DNA of 64,000 nucleotides from Herpetosiphon gulosus (GTDB lineage Bacteria > Chloroflexota > Chloroflexia > Chloroflexales > Herpetosiphonaceae): the NCBI RefSeq assembly GCF_039545135.1, contig NZ_BAABRU010000015.1, positions 62,001 through 126,000 on the forward strand, written 5' to 3'. The notes beneath the pieces are model-generated. The model saw only the letters and a list, made by a program, of their open reading frames with translations. It searched no databases and was not told the DNA's origin. Shown here piece after piece: positions 1-6,889 of the stretch. The first letter of the stretch is position 1. The number at the start of each line of letters is the position of its first letter. Both the position numbers and the translations under genes were made by a program.

Positions 1-8
1 TCAAATCG

Positions 9-686
9 TTAGCTTGCGGCAATTTCCAGCGTTTCGGCGCTGGCTTGATTTTGGTTGCCACCGACCGCTGCGCTTGGGCTAATTTGCCAGTGATAATCAG
101 CATCCAGCACGGCGGTAATGGTATCGTAGCCTGATGGAAAAACCAGCTGTTGAGGCTTGGTCGTTGTGTTGATAATGATGTCGTTCTCAACCACTGTATA
201 GCCAAACACGATCCAATAATCAATCTTTGGGGTAAACGTTGCGGTCACGTTTGGTTCGGAAGCAACTACAAAAACTGGGCTACCAGCAAAACTCACGCCT
301 ATTTGCACCGCATTTGATCCGACCGTGCTATCTTGCACAATCACCAACGAGCCTGCTATCTCAGCTTTAGTTTGGTCTTTGAAGGTATAGGCATCGTCGA
401 TTTGGGTCAGGGTCACTTGGTTGTTTTGGCTCTCATCGGCAGGCCACAGCTGAATCAAGTTAGTCGTGATGCCAATGTTATCAACTGGAGCCACATTTTG
501 GACCCAAGTAAATCCATAGGCCTGATCGTTCCAACTAAAGCTTGCTTGGGTTGTAGGATGAACTGGCTGGTTGATAAAGCGATAGGCCGCCAAATCACCA
601 AGATCAGGACTTTGGGTATAGACCATCATCGAGCCAAAAGTCGGCGATTCGTTGACCATCACTAACGTCAATTGCTTGCTGCTCAT
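9..686 (-). CDS. RhiA-like hypothetical protein
   Basis: This 225-residue soluble protein has no signal peptide. The N-terminus (VMVNESPTFGSMMVYTQSP, then a DLG..AYRF...PVHPTTQASFSW segment) resembles my memory of RhiA-type proteins from rhizobia and other bacteria, whose biochemical role is not established. The C-terminal half is rich in beta-prone residues. The start was placed at the ATG following AGGAGGAACA; six upstream codons in the same frame have no ribosome site. It stands alone at the window edge with no visible partner. The family match is from memory and is only moderately secure. Confidence 0.6.
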   Translation of the reverse strand: MSSKQLTLVMVNESPTFGSMMVYTQSPDLGDLAAYRFINQPVHPTTQASFSWNDQAYGFTWVQNVAPVDNIGITTNLIQLWPADESQNNQVTLTQIDDAYTFKDQTKAEIAGSLVIVQDSTVGSNAVQIGVSFAGSPVFVVASEPNVTATFTPKIDYWIVFGYTVVENDIIINTTTKPQQLVFPSGYDTITAVLDADYHWQISPSAAVGGNQNQASAETLEIAAS

Positions 687-776
687 TGTTCCTCCTAATT
701 GCAAACTGTCAACACCCTAGCAATAAAGGTCAAGCCAAGCTAGTTTGTTGACAGTCGGGCAACCAAGAACAACTTG

Positions 777-1589
777 TTACAATTCGACAATCGATAGTCG
801 GTCGAGCGCAAACATGCGTTGAGCATTGCGCAAGTAGCAGTAGGCATGCAAAATGTGGCGTTTACCCTCGACTGTCAAGCCCATCGGCAGCACACGTCGC
901 TCAACCGGATCGCCGCCAGCAGTGCGATAGGAGATCATCAACGCTTGGCGGCTGGTCATTGCCGTCGAAATTTCTTGAATCAAGGGGCTTTCTTCGTCGC
1001 CAGGCAACAAGCCGCGCTGCGCTCGCAGCAAATCGGCCAAGGTATGCACACCTTTGCGATACAAAATATCCAGCAAATGCTCAAAAACTGGTCGCAAAGC
1101 CACAACATCGCTCATGGCACGATGCGAGGGCGCTTTTTCGCCTAAATTGGTTGCTAGCGAGGTCAAATTGTAGCGGCGGGCAGTGATGTAGCGCCGCGCC
1201 AACGCCAACGTATCAATAACTGGTGTTTCAAGTGGCGATACATTAATCCGACCTAATTCGCTGGTCAAAAACCCAATATCAAAATAGGCGTTATGAGCAA
1301 CTAAAACCGCTTCGTGAAATAATTTATTGACTTTGGGCCAAACTTCGCCAAAAGATGGTGCATTGGCAACCATTTCGGCACTAATACCGTTTACCGCAAA
1401 CGCAGCGGGATCAATTTCGCGTTGTGGATTTACCAAAAACTCACAGCGATCAATAATCTCGCGACCTTGAATGCGCATTGCCGCCATTTCACAAATGCGA
1501 TGCCCAATTTGAACATCTAAGCCAGTGCTTTCCATATCGAACAACACAAACGGAATGGTGTGCAACGGACGATCAAGGAGAGTATACAT
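777..1589 (-). CDS. DEDDh 3'-5' exonuclease (DnaQ-like) with C-terminal WYL-like domain
   Basis: The N-terminal 170 residues form a DnaQ/RNase T-type exonuclease domain. The five DEDDh metal/catalytic residues are visible: D18 and E20 in FDMEST, D104 in HNAYFD, H156 and D161 in HRAMSD. Residues about 210-270 (RQALMISYRT... through FALDRLSIVEL) resemble a WYL domain, a ligand-sensing module of transcription regulators and defence proteins. A processive or proofreading-like nuclease whose activity is tuned by a bound nucleotide is therefore plausible, but that is inference. The start is uncertain: this ATG follows GAAGCACGC, while an ATG 12 codons upstream (1625) has no visible ribosome site. 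Confidence 0.85.
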   Translation of the reverse strand: MYTLLDRPLHTIPFVLFDMESTGLDVQIGHRICEMAAMRIQGREIIDRCEFLVNPQREIDPAAFAVNGISAEMVANAPSFGEVWPKVNKLFHEAVLVAHNAYFDIGFLTSELGRINVSPLETPVIDTLALARRYITARRYNLTSLATNLGEKAPSHRAMSDVVALRPVFEHLLDILYRKGVHTLADLLRAQRGLLPGDEESPLIQEISTAMTSRQALMISYRTAGGDPVERRVLPMGLTVEGKRHILHAYCYLRNAQRMFALDRLSIVEL

Positions 1590-1733
1590 GCGTGCTTCAT
1601 TTCTAGTTCCCAGCGTGGGAAACATTTAACAACATCGCTCGACAATACCTGCAAAGAGTTTGCAAGGTTTATCGTTACTGATTGTCAGTCTAACACGCCT
1701 ATGTGTCAATATTTGTCATTGTTAATAGCTGTT

Positions 1734-2210
1734 TTAGCTATCGTTGTCACTAATATCGGCAACGAGGGCTTTGGCCGCTTGTTGTAAATGGCTTGGGGCT
1801 ACCAACATTTGTAAGCCACGTTGACCAGCACTCAAGCTAATGCGTGAATGCTGAAAGGCACTAAAATCGAGTACAACTGGCATTGCGCGGCGCGTACCTA
1901 AGGGCGAAACCCCACCTTTGAGATAGCCAGTCAAGCGGGTTAATTCCTCGATTGGAGCCATCTCAACCCGTTTATCGCCAAGTGCATCGGCCAATTTCTT
2001 GAGGCTTAGGCGATGATCACTTGGCACAACCGCCAAAACATAGCCTTTTTTCTCGCCTTTGGTCAATAACGTTTTAAACAACATATTGAGCGGTAGATTG
2101 AGCTTTTCGGCGGCTTCCTCGGCAGTAAATTCAGTTGCCTCAAAACTCAACAATTCAAAATCGCTAGTCACGCGACACATCACGTCAGTCGCTCGCGTTC
2201 GAGTTCCCAT
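1734..2210 (-). CDS. ybaK: Cys-tRNA(Pro)/Cys-tRNA(Cys) deacylase YbaK
   Basis: YbaK hydrolyses Cys-tRNA(Pro) produced by prolyl-tRNA synthetase misacylation. The 158-residue length is normal for the family. The conserved lysine shown to be essential in homologues corresponds to K46 in MLFKTLLT, and the GGVSPLG motif near residue 100 is present. The start follows a good GGAGG site. It is a single gene, transcribed away from the tRNA-like array that begins about 110 bases upstream of it. Its tRNA-editing role makes that proximity interesting, but there is no evidence of a functional link. Confidence 0.9.
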   Translation of the reverse strand: MGTRTRATDVMCRVTSDFELLSFEATEFTAEEAAEKLNLPLNMLFKTLLTKGEKKGYVLAVVPSDHRLSLKKLADALGDKRVEMAPIEELTRLTGYLKGGVSPLGTRRAMPVVLDFSAFQHSRISLSAGQRGLQMLVAPSHLQQAAKALVADISDNDS

Positions 2211-2305
2211 GATTGGCCTCCATTTGGGTTGATTTAGAGCATTATAGCGCTTGATTAGGTAGATTAAACCCGCCTAAAGATGCATGCCCTGCGGAAAATT
2301 AGCGT

Positions 2306-2311
2306 TATAAT
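2306..2311 (+). promoter_or_regulatory. TATAAT -10 box in front of the tRNA-like array
   Basis: A perfect TATAAT ends seven bases before the first base of the first tRNA-like element, the spacing expected if transcription begins at the RNA's own 5' end. No good -35 hexamer is visible at 16-18 bases upstream. The array probably forms the start of the transcript that continues into the SDR and LRR genes. Confidence 0.5.
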
Positions 2312-2318
2312 CAGCATT

Positions 2319-2390
2319 GAAATAGTAGCTCAATTGGAAGAGTGACGGACTTCTAATTCGAAGATGTGGGTTCGAGGCCCACCTATTTCA
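2319..2390 (+). tRNA. A-type tRNA-like RNA, anticodon UCU (Arg)
   Basis: The cloverleaf can be folded by eye: acceptor GAAATAG/CTATTTC, D-arm GCTC/GAGT with a canonical GG-containing loop, anticodon loop CTTCTAA with TCT at 2352-2354, T-arm GTGGG/CCCAC with loop TTCGAGG. The anticodon stem is weak, with an A-A mismatch and a G.T pair. The acceptor helix can be lengthened to nine pairs (2317-2325 with 2383-2391), in which case an A and an encoded CCA follow at 2392-2395. The body is almost identical to the element at 2495 apart from the anticodon arm. Confidence 0.75.
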
Positions 2391-2400
2391 AACCAAACCA

Positions 2401-2470
2401 TAAACCGTCGCTTAATGAAAAGCATTCCCATGCGACGGGAAAGATAGCGGTGCAAACCCGCCCGGTTTGT
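2401..2470 (+). tRNA. B-type tRNA-like RNA, anticodon GCG (Arg), GUGC in place of GTpsiC
   Basis: Acceptor TAAACCG/CGGTTTG, D-stem GCTT/AAGC with a six-base loop AATGAA lacking GG, anticodon stem TTCCC/GGGAA with loop ATGCGAC (GCG at 2432-2434), and T-stem GCGG/CCGC with loop TGCAAAC. The stem-loop junction reads GTGC where elongator tRNAs have GTTC. Bacteria normally read CGC with an inosine-modified ACG anticodon, so GCG is atypical. The outer helix extends to ten perfect pairs (2398-2407 with 2463-2472). No CCA follows; TGG is found instead. A role outside translation is plausible. Confidence 0.65.
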
Positions 2471-2494
2471 GGCTTTGGGATCATTGCAGAATGT

Positions 2495-2566
2495 GAAATA
2501 GTAGCTCAATTGGAAGAGTACTGACCTCCAACTTCGGGGATGTGGGTTCGAACCCCACCTATTTCA
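2495..2566 (+). tRNA. A-type tRNA-like RNA, anticodon CCA (Trp)
   Basis: It has the same acceptor, D-arm and T-stem as the first A-type element, but a different anticodon arm: stem CTGAC/TTCGG and loop CTCCAAC, with CCA at 2528-2530. One pair of the anticodon stem (C-T) is mismatched. The T-loop TTCGAAC is canonical. The helix extends to GTGAAATAG/CTATTTCAC; relative to the first copy, the outermost pair changed from T-A to G-C, so pairing is conserved. CCA is encoded at 2568-2570, where it also opens the outer stem of the next element. Confidence 0.72.
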
Positions 2567-2574
2567 CCCAAGCT

Positions 2575-2643
2575 AGCGCTGTCGCTTAATGAAAAGCATC
2601 ACCCTGTCACGGTGGGGATGATAGTGCAAGCCTATCCAGTACC
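2575..2643 (+). tRNA. B-type tRNA-like RNA, anticodon GUC (Asp), GUGC in place of GTpsiC
   Basis: D-stem GCTT/AAGC with loop AATGAA (no GG), anticodon stem TCACC/GGTGG with loop CTGTCAC (GTC at 2606-2608, the usual tRNA-Asp loop), and T-stem GATAG/CTATC with loop TGCAAGC. The junction again reads GTGC. The seven acceptor pairs are imperfect, but an outer helix of nine perfect pairs (2568-2576 with 2643-2651) closes the element. Eighteen bases around the D-arm are identical to the other B-type copy while the anticodon arm differs. Confidence 0.65.
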
Positions 2644-2663
2644 TAGCTTGGCTAAATGTTAGC

Positions 2664-4052
2664 TTGTTTACCCACGAAAGGAGTCCATGTATACAATTCT
2701 CAGCCGAACAGATCGAGCTTTGTCTGACGATTTTGCAACAGATTGCTGATGATCCTACCCAAATCGATCAGCATGATCGCTTTAAATCCTTAGTTGCCAA
2801 AATTTATAAACAAGGCCGCAAAGCCAAATCCGATCGCAAACGCCAACAAATCGTCGCCCACGATCAACAGTTGAGAGAACAAAGCCTTCTACTGCAACAG
2901 AAACGTGGCCAAAATTCGCCGCCGTTACTGCCAAGTACTCCAACCAGCGAACTGCAACAAGCCAATCATTGTTACATTTGCAAACAATCGTATACCAGCT
3001 TACACTTTTTTTACCATGCCTTGTGCCCTGCTTGTGCTGAGCTAAATTATCGTAAACGCCAGCAACGCGCCGAATTGAGTGGGCGAGTGGCGGTGGTGAC
3101 TGGTGGCCGGATTAAAATTGGCTATCAATTGGTGTTACGTTTATTACGCGATCGAGCACGGGTGATTGTTACCACACGCTTTGCTCACGATTGTGCTAAA
3201 CGCCTCAAAGCTGAGCTAGATAGCCACGAATGGCTTGATCGCGTGCAAATTTATGGCTTAGATTTGCGCATGCTGCCAGCAGTCGAGCAATTTATTGCCC
3301 ATTTGCATGCCACTGAACCAAGCATCGACATCTTGATTAACAATGCTGCTCAAACAATTAAACGGCCTTACGAATTTTATCGGCCATTAGTTGAAGCCGA
3401 ATATCAAGCCAGCAATGACGATCAAGCCTTGTTGGTACATGATCAACAACAACATTTGGATTGGCTCAAGCATGGATCAAATTACGCCTTGCTGGGCGCA
3501 GGCCAGCATGTGATCGACCATACTCACCATGATTATGATGGTTTGCCATTGGATTATCGCGAGCACAATAGTTGGTCGTTGCTGCTTGATCAAATTGATA
3601 CCCGTGAGTTGCTTGAGGTTCAGTTAATCAATGCGGTTGCGCCATTTATGCTCAATAGCCAGCTAAAACCCTTGTTGCTACGTTCGTCATTCGCACGGCG
3701 CTTTATCATTAATGTTTCAGCAATGGAAGGCCAATTTCAGCGAGCGAGCAAAACTGCACGGCATCCGCATACCAACATGGCCAAAGCGGCGCTGAATATG
3801 CTGACCCGTACATCAGCCCAAGATTACGCTCAAACTGACATTTTTATGAATAGCGTTGATACGGGCTGGATTACCGATGAGAATCCTTATGCCAAGCAGC
3901 AGATGTTACAACAAACCCAAGGGTTTTATCCGCCACTCGATGCCATTGATGGTATGGCGCGGATCTATGATCCAATTGTCCAGGGGATTAACCACGCTGA
4001 CGAGCCATTGTTTGGCCATTTTTTGAAAGATTACGCACCATATCCATGGTAA
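2664..4052 (+). CDS. SDR-family oxidoreductase-like protein with N-terminal zinc-finger region
   Basis: Residues 1-100 are helical and basic. They are followed by CYIC (103-106) and CPAC (121-124), a likely zinc site. An SDR Rossmann fold starts near 140 with TGGRIKIG (146-153), and NNAAQ follows. The usual YxxxK is altered: K374 is present (TNMAK), but T370 occupies the tyrosine position, so normal SDR catalysis is doubtful. I remember a family with this same architecture. The only in-frame start is a TTG at 2664 without a ribosome site. The strong GGAG-ATG nearby (2687) is out of frame and opens a 20-codon ORF. It follows the tRNA-like array by 13 bases and the LRR gene begins 12 bases after its stop. 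Confidence 0.8.
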   Translation: MFTHERSPCIQFSAEQIELCLTILQQIADDPTQIDQHDRFKSLVAKIYKQGRKAKSDRKRQQIVAHDQQLREQSLLLQQKRGQNSPPLLPSTPTSELQQANHCYICKQSYTSLHFFYHALCPACAELNYRKRQQRAELSGRVAVVTGGRIKIGYQLVLRLLRDRARVIVTTRFAHDCAKRLKAELDSHEWLDRVQIYGLDLRMLPAVEQFIAHLHATEPSIDILINNAAQTIKRPYEFYRPLVEAEYQASNDDQALLVHDQQQHLDWLKHGSNYALLGAGQHVIDHTHHDYDGLPLDYREHNSWSLLLDQIDTRELLEVQLINAVAPFMLNSQLKPLLLRSSFARRFIINVSAMEGQFQRASKTARHPHTNMAKAALNMLTRTSAQDYAQTDIFMNSVDTGWITDENPYAKQQMLQQTQGFYPPLDAIDGMARIYDPIVQGINHADEPLFGHFLKDYAPYPW

Positions 4053-4064
4053 GGGAGAGCCACA

Positions 4065-5228
4065 ATGAGCGAGCCAATGCTGTGCCCAATTCAACAGCCA
4101 CTTCAGCGGCTTGATAGTCAGGCCGTTCTACAACCATTGCTTGACTATTTAAGCAACAATCAGCCAGTAACCAGCGCTACGACCTTTCCGCGTGGCACAG
4201 TGCTGCCCGATGGCCGCCTAGATTTATGTAAACAACAACTTGGGATTGAGGGCTGCCAACTGGTAGCCCAAGCCCTTGCTCAAAATACCACCATCAATAG
4301 CTTGTTACTGGGCACAAATGGCATCGGCAATGCTGGAGCCAAGGCCGTTGCTGAGTTGATTGAGCAAACCCCAGAACTGAAAATTGTCTATCTTGGCTGC
4401 AATGCAATTGAGGCCAGCGGCGTTGAAGCATTAAGCCAAAGCCTACGCAATAATCGCCATGTGCATGGTCTCTGGCTCAAGCGTAACCCGCTGGGCCTGG
4501 CAGGCGCACAAGCGATCGCCAACCTGCTTGAGCACAACCAGCATCTACGCACGCTCGATCTGGTCAATACCGATTTGGGCATGGATGGATTTGGATTGAT
4601 TATGCAGGCCTTGATTCGCACCAACCGCAGCCTAGAACGAATTTATCTCAGCGGCAATCAACTTGAGCCAGAAGCCGCCGAACTGCTTGTCGAGTTGCTT
4701 CGGCATAATCCCAAGCTGAGCGAATTGTATTTGAGCGTCAATCAACTTGGTAATCGCGGGGCACAAACTTTGGCCGAAGGATTAGCCGCCAATCAAACTT
4801 TGCGCGTTTTGGAGCTTTCCAGCAACGGGATTGGCCTTGAAGGTGGCGCAACTTTACTTGAAGTGGCCTTTGCCCATCCACGGCTTGAGCAATTTAAGCT
4901 GGGCTATGCTCCTTCAACCAAGGTCTTGGGAGCGCAAGCCAACCAACTTGGTGATCGCGGCGCACAACTAATTAGCCAACTTTTACCTAGCAATACCAGC
5001 ATGCGCCAACTTAATCTGACCCGCAATGGGATTAGCAAGGTTGGACAGACCAGCCTTGCCCAAGGCTTGGAGTATAATTATCGTTTAGTTGATTTGGCGA
5101 TTAATCACTTGCAAGAACCGTTGATTTCACACTATTTAGAGCGCAACCGCCAGCAATCCGGCCAGTCAATTCAGCAGCACGCCGATATTGCGCGAATCAA
5201 AAGTGTGTATCGCACAACGATCAAATAA
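4065..5228 (+). CDS. Leucine-rich-repeat protein, ribonuclease-inhibitor type
   Basis: This 387-residue protein is made mostly of about 28-residue repeats with the pattern LxLxxNxLGxxGAxxLAxxL, from roughly residue 60 to 340. It should fold as a curved solenoid of the ribonuclease-inhibitor class and act by binding another protein or an RNP. No signal peptide or membrane segment is seen, so it is probably cytoplasmic. GGGAG precedes the ATG. It is 12 bases from the SDR gene and 29 bases from the following membrane-protein gene, which suggests one operon. Confidence 0.88.
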   Translation: MSEPMLCPIQQPLQRLDSQAVLQPLLDYLSNNQPVTSATTFPRGTVLPDGRLDLCKQQLGIEGCQLVAQALAQNTTINSLLLGTNGIGNAGAKAVAELIEQTPELKIVYLGCNAIEASGVEALSQSLRNNRHVHGLWLKRNPLGLAGAQAIANLLEHNQHLRTLDLVNTDLGMDGFGLIMQALIRTNRSLERIYLSGNQLEPEAAELLVELLRHNPKLSELYLSVNQLGNRGAQTLAEGLAANQTLRVLELSSNGIGLEGGATLLEVAFAHPRLEQFKLGYAPSTKVLGAQANQLGDRGAQLISQLLPSNTSMRQLNLTRNGISKVGQTSLAQGLEYNYRLVDLAINHLQEPLISHYLERNRQQSGQSIQQHADIARIKSVYRTTIK

Positions 5229-5257
5229 TCGCGAATATATTCGATTGAGGAGAAACC

Positions 5258-5623
5258 ATGTTCAGATCAAAATCACCACTCAAGCCATCCAAACAAGGCA
5301 TCAATGCAATGTTACTGATAGGTGGGCTTGGCGCAAGTTTCCTCTTGATCACCACCTTAATTATTGCGCTTTCAACCAAAGAGCTTGATGCTTTTCTATT
5401 TTGGTTCAACCTAACAGGCTTTTTGCTGTTGGTAGGAGTAATTCGGATTGTCATGCGGCGACCTGGCATGTACGAATTGCCGCCACCACCAGACATGCCA
5501 GCCAATTTCGATCCTAGTCAAGGTTATTACGTTCCACCTGCTTATGTCAATCATTCGCCTGGGCCGTTTGTTTATGGCGCAGATGCAAAGCTAAAGCCTC
5601 GCTGGCGCGAGCCAAAGCCATAA
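5258..5623 (+). CDS. Small two-TM membrane protein with proline-rich tail
   Basis: This 121-residue protein has two hydrophobic segments (about residues 18-42 and 48-66), followed by a cytoplasmic or external tail rich in proline and tyrosine (YELPPPPDMPANFDPSQGYY). I do not recognise a family. The start follows GAGGAGAAACC. It is the last gene of the run that begins with the tRNA-like array; the AT-rich HNH segment begins directly after it. Confidence 0.7.
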   Translation: MFRSKSPLKPSKQGINAMLLIGGLGASFLLITTLIIALSTKELDAFLFWFNLTGFLLLVGVIRIVMRRPGMYELPPPPDMPANFDPSQGYYVPPAYVNHSPGPFVYGADAKLKPRWREPKP

Positions 5624-5656
5624 AATGATCCACGAAGGAACGCGAAAGGAGTAAAG

Positions 5657-5761
5657 ATGGAACATATAAGGCCTATATGTCAAAAACTGCTTACTAAATT
5701 TAGACACAATTTATATTCTAAAAATTATATGACAAGGAGGTCAACATATGTCAAATATTGA
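5657..5761 (+). CDS. 34-codon leader ORF overlapping the HNH gene
   Basis: An ATG follows AAAGGAGTAAAG and opens a 34-residue basic peptide ORF whose end overlaps the first 14 bases of the HNH gene. Its composition is AT-rich like the HNH gene. Translational coupling or a leader-peptide role is possible. It may simply be a by-product of a second ribosome site. Confidence 0.35.
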   Translation: MEHIRPICQKLLTKFRHNLYSKNYMTRRSTYVKY

Positions 5762-6836
5762 TATTTATCTACAATATGGAATAAGTAGTGATATAGCCGA
5801 AGATTTACTTTCAAAAAAATTACGTATATCAACTATTAGAAAAACTAGTATTAAAAAATTAATCACTAATTTTAATATTAGCGAAAACATCGCTAGATTT
5901 ATAAAAATTGCTGTAGTAAGAAAAAAGATAGATGAAAATACAATATATCAATTATTAAATAGAAACTCATATATATGTTGTTGCTGTCAAGGATATAAAA
6001 ATAAAAACTATATTATACATCATATTATAGAGTATTCAAAATCTCAAGATAATACATATGATAATCTTGCAGTACTTTGTCCTTCATGTCATGATATCGC
6101 TCATTCAACCCATCAATATAGTCTAACTATGAAATTAACCTCAGATCAAATCAGAAAAAGTAAATATGAATGGGAATTAGCTGTTGAGAAAAACAAAGTT
6201 GATAAGTCCTCGATGAATCTCGATATTTATGACGCTGATTACATTAACATTAAAAGAATTGACGAATTAGCATATAAACTATTCAATCAAACAAATAATA
6301 TTCAAATAAGTAAATATTTAATTGATGACAAAATTATTAATGAAAATGGAGAATATATATATAAAAATAGAGAAATAACAATTAATCATATAGAATCCGG
6401 GGATTTAATTAATCATTATTCAAATATATTTAAACATATTATATCTTATTTTTCGCCCAGTATCGTAAATCTTGACGATATAATAAACAAAGAAATATAT
6501 AATAAAACTAACTATATGTGCTATTATGTCGGAGGTTTATATGGCAGATCATTAGAAGGTAATTGCACATTATTACATTTTTCTAGAAGAAAATATGTAT
6601 TTAATTGGATATTAGATAATAACTATATAATTTCTAATACATCTGCTATGAGAATGAAACAAAGATCGATATATATCGTATATGGAATAATACGAAGTGT
6701 TGATTATGATGAAGAAAAAGAGCAACATATAGTAGATTTACGTCCTTATTTTATAGGGATGCCAACAGCAACTATCAATAGGACTCCAAAAATTCGCTAT
6801 ATACATAACTTTATAGAAAAGGATGATGATAGATGA
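5748..6836 (+). CDS. HNH endonuclease-like protein in an AT-rich island
   Basis: This 362-residue protein has a helix-rich N-terminus (about 1-65) that may hold helix-hairpin-helix-like repeats. An HNH nuclease core follows (about 70-125): a cysteine cluster CCCC, the HHI motif, a conserved asparagine and LCPSCHDIAHS. The C-terminal 230 residues are unassigned and may define target specificity. The gene is far more AT-rich than its neighbours and uses AT-rich codons (ATA, AAT, TTA), strong evidence of horizontal transfer. AAGGAGGTCAACAT precedes the start. No integrase or methylase is adjacent. A solitary defence nuclease is a plausible role. Confidence 0.8.
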   Translation: MSNIDIYLQYGISSDIAEDLLSKKLRISTIRKTSIKKLITNFNISENIARFIKIAVVRKKIDENTIYQLLNRNSYICCCCQGYKNKNYIIHHIIEYSKSQDNTYDNLAVLCPSCHDIAHSTHQYSLTMKLTSDQIRKSKYEWELAVEKNKVDKSSMNLDIYDADYINIKRIDELAYKLFNQTNNIQISKYLIDDKIINENGEYIYKNREITINHIESGDLINHYSNIFKHIISYFSPSIVNLDDIINKEIYNKTNYMCYYVGGLYGRSLEGNCTLLHFSRRKYVFNWILDNNYIISNTSAMRMKQRSIYIVYGIIRSVDYDEEKEQHIVDLRPYFIGMPTATINRTPKIRYIHNFIEKDDDR

Positions 6837-6880
6837 TAACGAAGATTTATAAATCCTCATTATCATCTATCATCATCCTT
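6819..6880 (+). terminator. 21-bp perfect inverted repeat at the end of the HNH gene
   Basis: Arms 6819-6839 and 6860-6880 are perfectly complementary, and the right arm runs into a T-rich tract. The 20-base loop holds a smaller palindrome, GATTTATAAATC. The left arm covers the HNH stop codon. It probably terminates transcription from both sides and marks the edge of the AT-rich segment. Confidence 0.75.
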
Positions 6881-6889
6881 TTATTTATA

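Noticed and set aside
2306-5623. Prophage tRNA cluster or tRNA integration site
   Set aside because: No integrase, phage structural gene or direct repeat flanks were seen around the tRNA-like array.
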